A stretch of DNA of 64,000 nucleotides from Sphingomonas sp. PP-F2F-G114-C0414. GTDB lineage: Bacteria; Pseudomonadota; Alphaproteobacteria; Sphingomonadales; Sphingomonadaceae. Positions within the stretch are counted from its first letter, which is position 1; each line of letters opens with the position of its first letter. The notes beneath the pieces were generated by a model. The model was not told the DNA's origin. It made no database searches and saw nothing but the letters and a program-made list of their open reading frames with translations. A program made the translations under genes and the position numbers. Positions 61,161-64,000 of the stretch are shown one piece after another. The stretch lies in contig NZ_RCWT01000010.1 of assembly GCF_003688595.1 (NCBI RefSeq), positions 1 through 64,000 of the forward strand. The letters are read 5' to 3'.

Positions 61161-63542
61161 ATGCGACCGATATCTTCCGTGCCGACGAGCGCGTTTCGTT
61201 CACGCCGCGTGGGCGGCCTGCTCTCGTTGGGGGCGCTGCTGGTCTCGACCGCGGCCTGGGCCGATCCGATCGCGACGGTCGAGCGCAACGGCAGCTTCGT
61301 CGCGGTCGAGGCATATGCGCCGAACATCGTCCGCGTGACGATCTCGACGGATCGCGCCGAGGCCACCGCAGCACCGGGGCCGGGACCGAACGCGAAGCCC
61401 GACGCGGCGGGATGGGCGCGGCGTAGCGACGCTGGCGCCGATGTCTTCACCTCGTCCGCGCTGGCGCTGACCGTCGAGGCGCAGCCCTGGCCCAAGGCGC
61501 CGAGCCAGATGGAGCGCTATTTCGCGCCGTCGCTGCCGCCCGTCGCGGTAACCGTCCGCGGCGCCGACGGCACATTGCTGACCCGCATGACGGGCTGGGA
61601 GATGGCGCCGCACACGGTCAACGACGAGAAGACGTTCCGCGTCGGTGCGCAGTTCGCGGCGCCCACCGACGAGCATTATTACGGGCTCGGCCAGAACCAG
61701 GAGGGCGTGCTCGACCTGCGCGGGCGGACGATCGATTGTCGGCACAATTACGATGCGCCCGCGGGCGAGACGGTCTGCGTGCCGTTCATGGTGACCAACA
61801 AGGGCTACGGCATCGTCTGGGACAATCCGTCGCAGACCACCGTGTCGCCCGGTCTCCATGGTTCGACGCACTGGCAGTCGAACGTCGGCGAGCGCGTGTC
61901 GTTCTTCGTGATCTCGGGCAAGACCACCGACGAGCTCTATGCCGGCTATGCGCGGCTGACCGGCGCCACGCCGCTCCCGCCCAAGGCGGCGTTCGGGCTG
62001 TTGCAGAGCAAGGCGCGCTACGAGACGCAGGCCGAGCTGTTGGGGGTCGCCGAGGGCTATCGCAGTCGTGGCCTGCCGCTCGACGCGATGGTGCTCGACT
62101 GGTTCCACTGGACCCGGATGGGCCAGATGGACATCGACCACACCTATTTCCCCGACCCCAAGGGCATGAACGCCAAGCTGAAGGCGATGGGGATGCACTC
62201 GATCATCAGTGTGTGGCCGCGCTACGAGCCCGAATCGCGCTATTTCGATATGCTCGCGAACAAGGGCTGGCTGCTCCACGAGAAGGACGGCAGCGTCGTC
62301 AACGGCCTGCCGATCCGCTCGGACCGGACCGGCGGGCTGATCGACACGACCAACCCCGACGCGCGTGCCTGGTATTGGGACCGGATCCGCGACAACATCA
62401 TCTCGCAGGGGTTCGACTGGATCTGGCTCGACGAGACCGAGCCCGACCTCGTCCCCGACGGCCATTATTTCTCGATCGGGTCGGGCGATCGCTATCACAA
62501 CGTCTTCCCGCTGCTGCACACCACCAGCGTCGCGGAAGGATCGGCGCGCGATCGCCCGACGATGCGCAACCTGATCCTCGCGCGCGCTGCCTATCTGGGC
62601 GCGCAGCGCAACGGCGCGCTGTTCTGGTCGTCGGACATCCAGGCGACCTGGGAAGCGCTCAAGCGGCAGGTGCCGACCGGTCTCGATTTCACCGCGACCG
62701 GCATTCCCTATTGGGGCAGCGATATCGGCGGTTGGCAATGGCCGAACGGACCCAAGGCCGAACGCCCGGTGCTGGTCGATCCCGCCGGCGCGACCGCGAT
62801 GGCGCCGGGCTATACCGACTATCCCGAGCTGTTCGTGCGCTGGTTCGGGTATAGCGTGTTCACCCCGACGCTGCGCATCCACGGCCAGCGCCCCGGCACC
62901 GCGCTGTGGGAATATGGCACGGCGGCCGAACCGCTGCTCGCCGATTTCCTGCGGCTCCGCTATACGCTGATGCCGTATATCTACGCGCTCGGCCGGAAGA
63001 CCTACGAGACCAACGCGCCGATGATGCGCGCGCTGTTCATGGATTTCCCGAACGATCCCAAGGTCGCCAATATGGGCGACGAATACATGTTCGGGTCGGC
63101 CTTCCTGGTGGCGCCGGTCACCGATCAGGGCGTGACGCACCGCTCGGTCTATCTGCCCGCGGGCGCGGACTGGTATGATTACTGGACCAACGCGCGGCAC
63201 AGTGGCGGGCAGACGATCGACGTCGCCGCGCCGATCTCGCGGGTTCCGCTGTTCGTGCGGGCAGGATCGATCATCCCGATGGGCGTCCAGGTGCCGAGCA
63301 CCGCGACCGCGCAGAAGCTGTCGGAAATCCGCGTCTATCCGGGCGCGGACGGCAATTTCACGCTCTACGACGACGATGGCGTGACCAACGCCTATCGTGA
63401 CGGCAAGGGCGCCGGCAAGACGGGTGGCGGTGTGAAATCCGCGCTGCACTGGGACGACCGCGCCGGGCGGCTGACCGCATCGGGTCCGCTGCCGACCGGG
63501 CAGGCGGTGGCCGGGCTGGTCAAGATCGTCGGCCGGCCATGA
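61161..63542 (+). CDS. GH31-family alpha-xylosidase / alpha-glucosidase
   Basis: A 793-residue exported enzyme. ATG 61161 is chosen because GGAGAGG stands eight bases upstream and it gives a clean signal peptide (LLSLGALLVSTAAWA); an earlier ATG at 61092 is unlikely. The GH31 barrel shows nucleophile Asp424 in WIWLDETEPDL and acid/base Asp492 in FWSSDIQATW, with MDIDHTYFPDPKGM and RWFGYSVFTPTLRIHG. The N-terminal beta domain and C-terminal beta domains (after 640) are present. With GH74 and GH35 neighbours, alpha-xylosidase activity on xyloglucan oligosaccharides is the best guess; alpha-glucosidase is the alternative. Confidence 0.92.
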   Translation: MRPISSVPTSAFRSRRVGGLLSLGALLVSTAAWADPIATVERNGSFVAVEAYAPNIVRVTISTDRAEATAAPGPGPNAKPDAAGWARRSDAGADVFTSSALALTVEAQPWPKAPSQMERYFAPSLPPVAVTVRGADGTLLTRMTGWEMAPHTVNDEKTFRVGAQFAAPTDEHYYGLGQNQEGVLDLRGRTIDCRHNYDAPAGETVCVPFMVTNKGYGIVWDNPSQTTVSPGLHGSTHWQSNVGERVSFFVISGKTTDELYAGYARLTGATPLPPKAAFGLLQSKARYETQAELLGVAEGYRSRGLPLDAMVLDWFHWTRMGQMDIDHTYFPDPKGMNAKLKAMGMHSIISVWPRYEPESRYFDMLANKGWLLHEKDGSVVNGLPIRSDRTGGLIDTTNPDARAWYWDRIRDNIISQGFDWIWLDETEPDLVPDGHYFSIGSGDRYHNVFPLLHTTSVAEGSARDRPTMRNLILARAAYLGAQRNGALFWSSDIQATWEALKRQVPTGLDFTATGIPYWGSDIGGWQWPNGPKAERPVLVDPAGATAMAPGYTDYPELFVRWFGYSVFTPTLRIHGQRPGTALWEYGTAAEPLLADFLRLRYTLMPYIYALGRKTYETNAPMMRALFMDFPNDPKVANMGDEYMFGSAFLVAPVTDQGVTHRSVYLPAGADWYDYWTNARHSGGQTIDVAAPISRVPLFVRAGSIIPMGVQVPSTATAQKLSEIRVYPGADGNFTLYDDDGVTNAYRDGKGAGKTGGGVKSALHWDDRAGRLTASGPLPTGQAVAGLVKIVGRP

Positions 63543-64000
63543 TCGGCGCGCGCGGTCTTCGCACGCTCGCGCTGTCGCTTGCGGTGGTGTCGAGCCCCGC
63601 GTTCGCGCAGGTCGACGTGCCCGGCGATCCCTATGCCAGCGATCCGGTCGGGATCGTCGCCGATCCGTGCCCGTCGCATCCCAAGCCTAGCGATGGCGCC
63701 GGGTGGCAGGCGTGGAAGCTCCACATGCTGACGCGCGATTTCGGGCAGCTGTGCCGGTACCAGGCGCAGAACCGCGAGGTCCTGGCGTCGGGTAAACCGG
63801 TGCGCGTGGTGTTCATGGGGGACTCGATCACCGACAACTGGATCGGCGCGGATCGCGACCTGTTCACCGACGGGCTCGTCGATCGCGGGATCGGCGGGCA
63901 GACCACCGCGCAGATGCTGGTCCGCTTCCGCCGGGACGTGATCGCGCTCAAGCCGCGTGCGGTCCACATCATGGCCGCGACCAACGACATCGCCGGCAAC
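63539..64000 (+). CDS. SGNH/GDSL-type hydrolase, cut by the window end
   Basis: The first 154 residues of an exported hydrolase. A signal peptide ends SSPAFAQ; block I reads FMGDSITDNW with nucleophile Ser96, block II RGIGGQT, and block III AATNDIAGN at the very edge. The His of block V lies beyond the window. Its ATG overlaps the GH31 stop (ATGA, 63539), so it is part of the same transcript. An acetyl-xyloglucan or oligosaccharide esterase is the natural role in this locus; this is inference. Confidence 0.88.
   Translation, partial: MIGARGLRTLALSLAVVSSPAFAQVDVPGDPYASDPVGIVADPCPSHPKPSDGAGWQAWKLHMLTRDFGQLCRYQAQNREVLASGKPVRVVFMGDSITDNWIGADRDLFTDGLVDRGIGGQTTAQMLVRFRRDVIALKPRAVHIMAATNDIAGN

Overview
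The window reads as chromosomal DNA of a high-GC alphaproteobacterium, most likely Sphingomonas or a close relative (Sphingomonadaceae). The reasons are strong GC bias at third codon positions, the protein families present (TonB receptor beside tryptophan-halogenase-like flavoproteins and glycosidases; TssL with an OmpA tail) and the tight ATGA/GTGA gene overlaps. This placement is inference from gene content; no rRNA or marker gene is present.

Layout. (1) 1-1.0 kb is a degraded edge: the reverse strand carries a fragment resembling the C-terminal part of a large serine recombinase, then a lipoprotein-like frame that has lost its start. (2) 1.2-22.3 kb is the first half of a type VI secretion system (T6SS). 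A minus-strand unit (vgrG, a small hypothetical gene, tagH) is divergent from a plus-strand run of an OmpA-family gene, tssA, tssB, tssC, hcp, tagJ, tssE, tssF, tssG and tssH/clpV. Behind clpV sits a cargo island (17.0-22.3 kb): three wall-active enzyme candidates without signal peptides, each opening with a peptidoglycan-binding-like domain (two M15-type peptidases, one GH24-type muramidase), among small lipoproteins or secreted proteins that are immunity candidates, one with a truncated paralogue beside it. (3) 22.7-36.0 kb is a four-gene cassette inserted in the T6SS locus: a two-partner-secretion outer-membrane transporter (TpsB), a very large repetitive haemagglutinin-type exoprotein (TpsA), a lipoprotein with a C-terminal CHAT cysteine-protease domain, and a CPBP intramembrane protease. 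All junctions after the transporter are close or overlapping. (4) 36.1-47.1 kb is the second half of the T6SS: a divergent MepM-like M23 peptidase, then tssK, tssL, tssM, tagF, pppA and ppkA, with overlapping ends from tssK to tssL and from tssM to ppkA. No TssJ and no PAAR protein is visible.

(5) 47.1-51.0 kb is a looser region: a strong 38-nt hairpin behind ppkA, a MarR regulator with an S41 peptidase, and two gene-poor stretches, one clearly AT-rich. (6) 51.0-64.0 kb is a carbohydrate-use locus: a TonB-dependent receptor, two tandem flavin-dependent halogenase-like proteins, a GH74 xyloglucanase-type enzyme, a GH35-type beta-galactosidase, a GH31 alpha-xylosidase/alpha-glucosidase and an SGNH hydrolase cut by the window end. 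The set fits breakdown and uptake of xyloglucan or a related branched plant glycan.

How it works together. The two T6SS halves together supply sheath (TssBC), tube (Hcp), spike (VgrG), baseplate (TssAEFGK), membrane complex (TssLM), recycling ATPase (ClpV) and a threonine-phosphorylation control circuit (PpkA kinase, PppA phosphatase, FHA protein TagH, TagF). The enzymes behind clpV look like its anti-wall cargo. The TPS-CHAT-CPBP cassette is a second surface or secretion system whose CHAT protease is the most likely novel element here.
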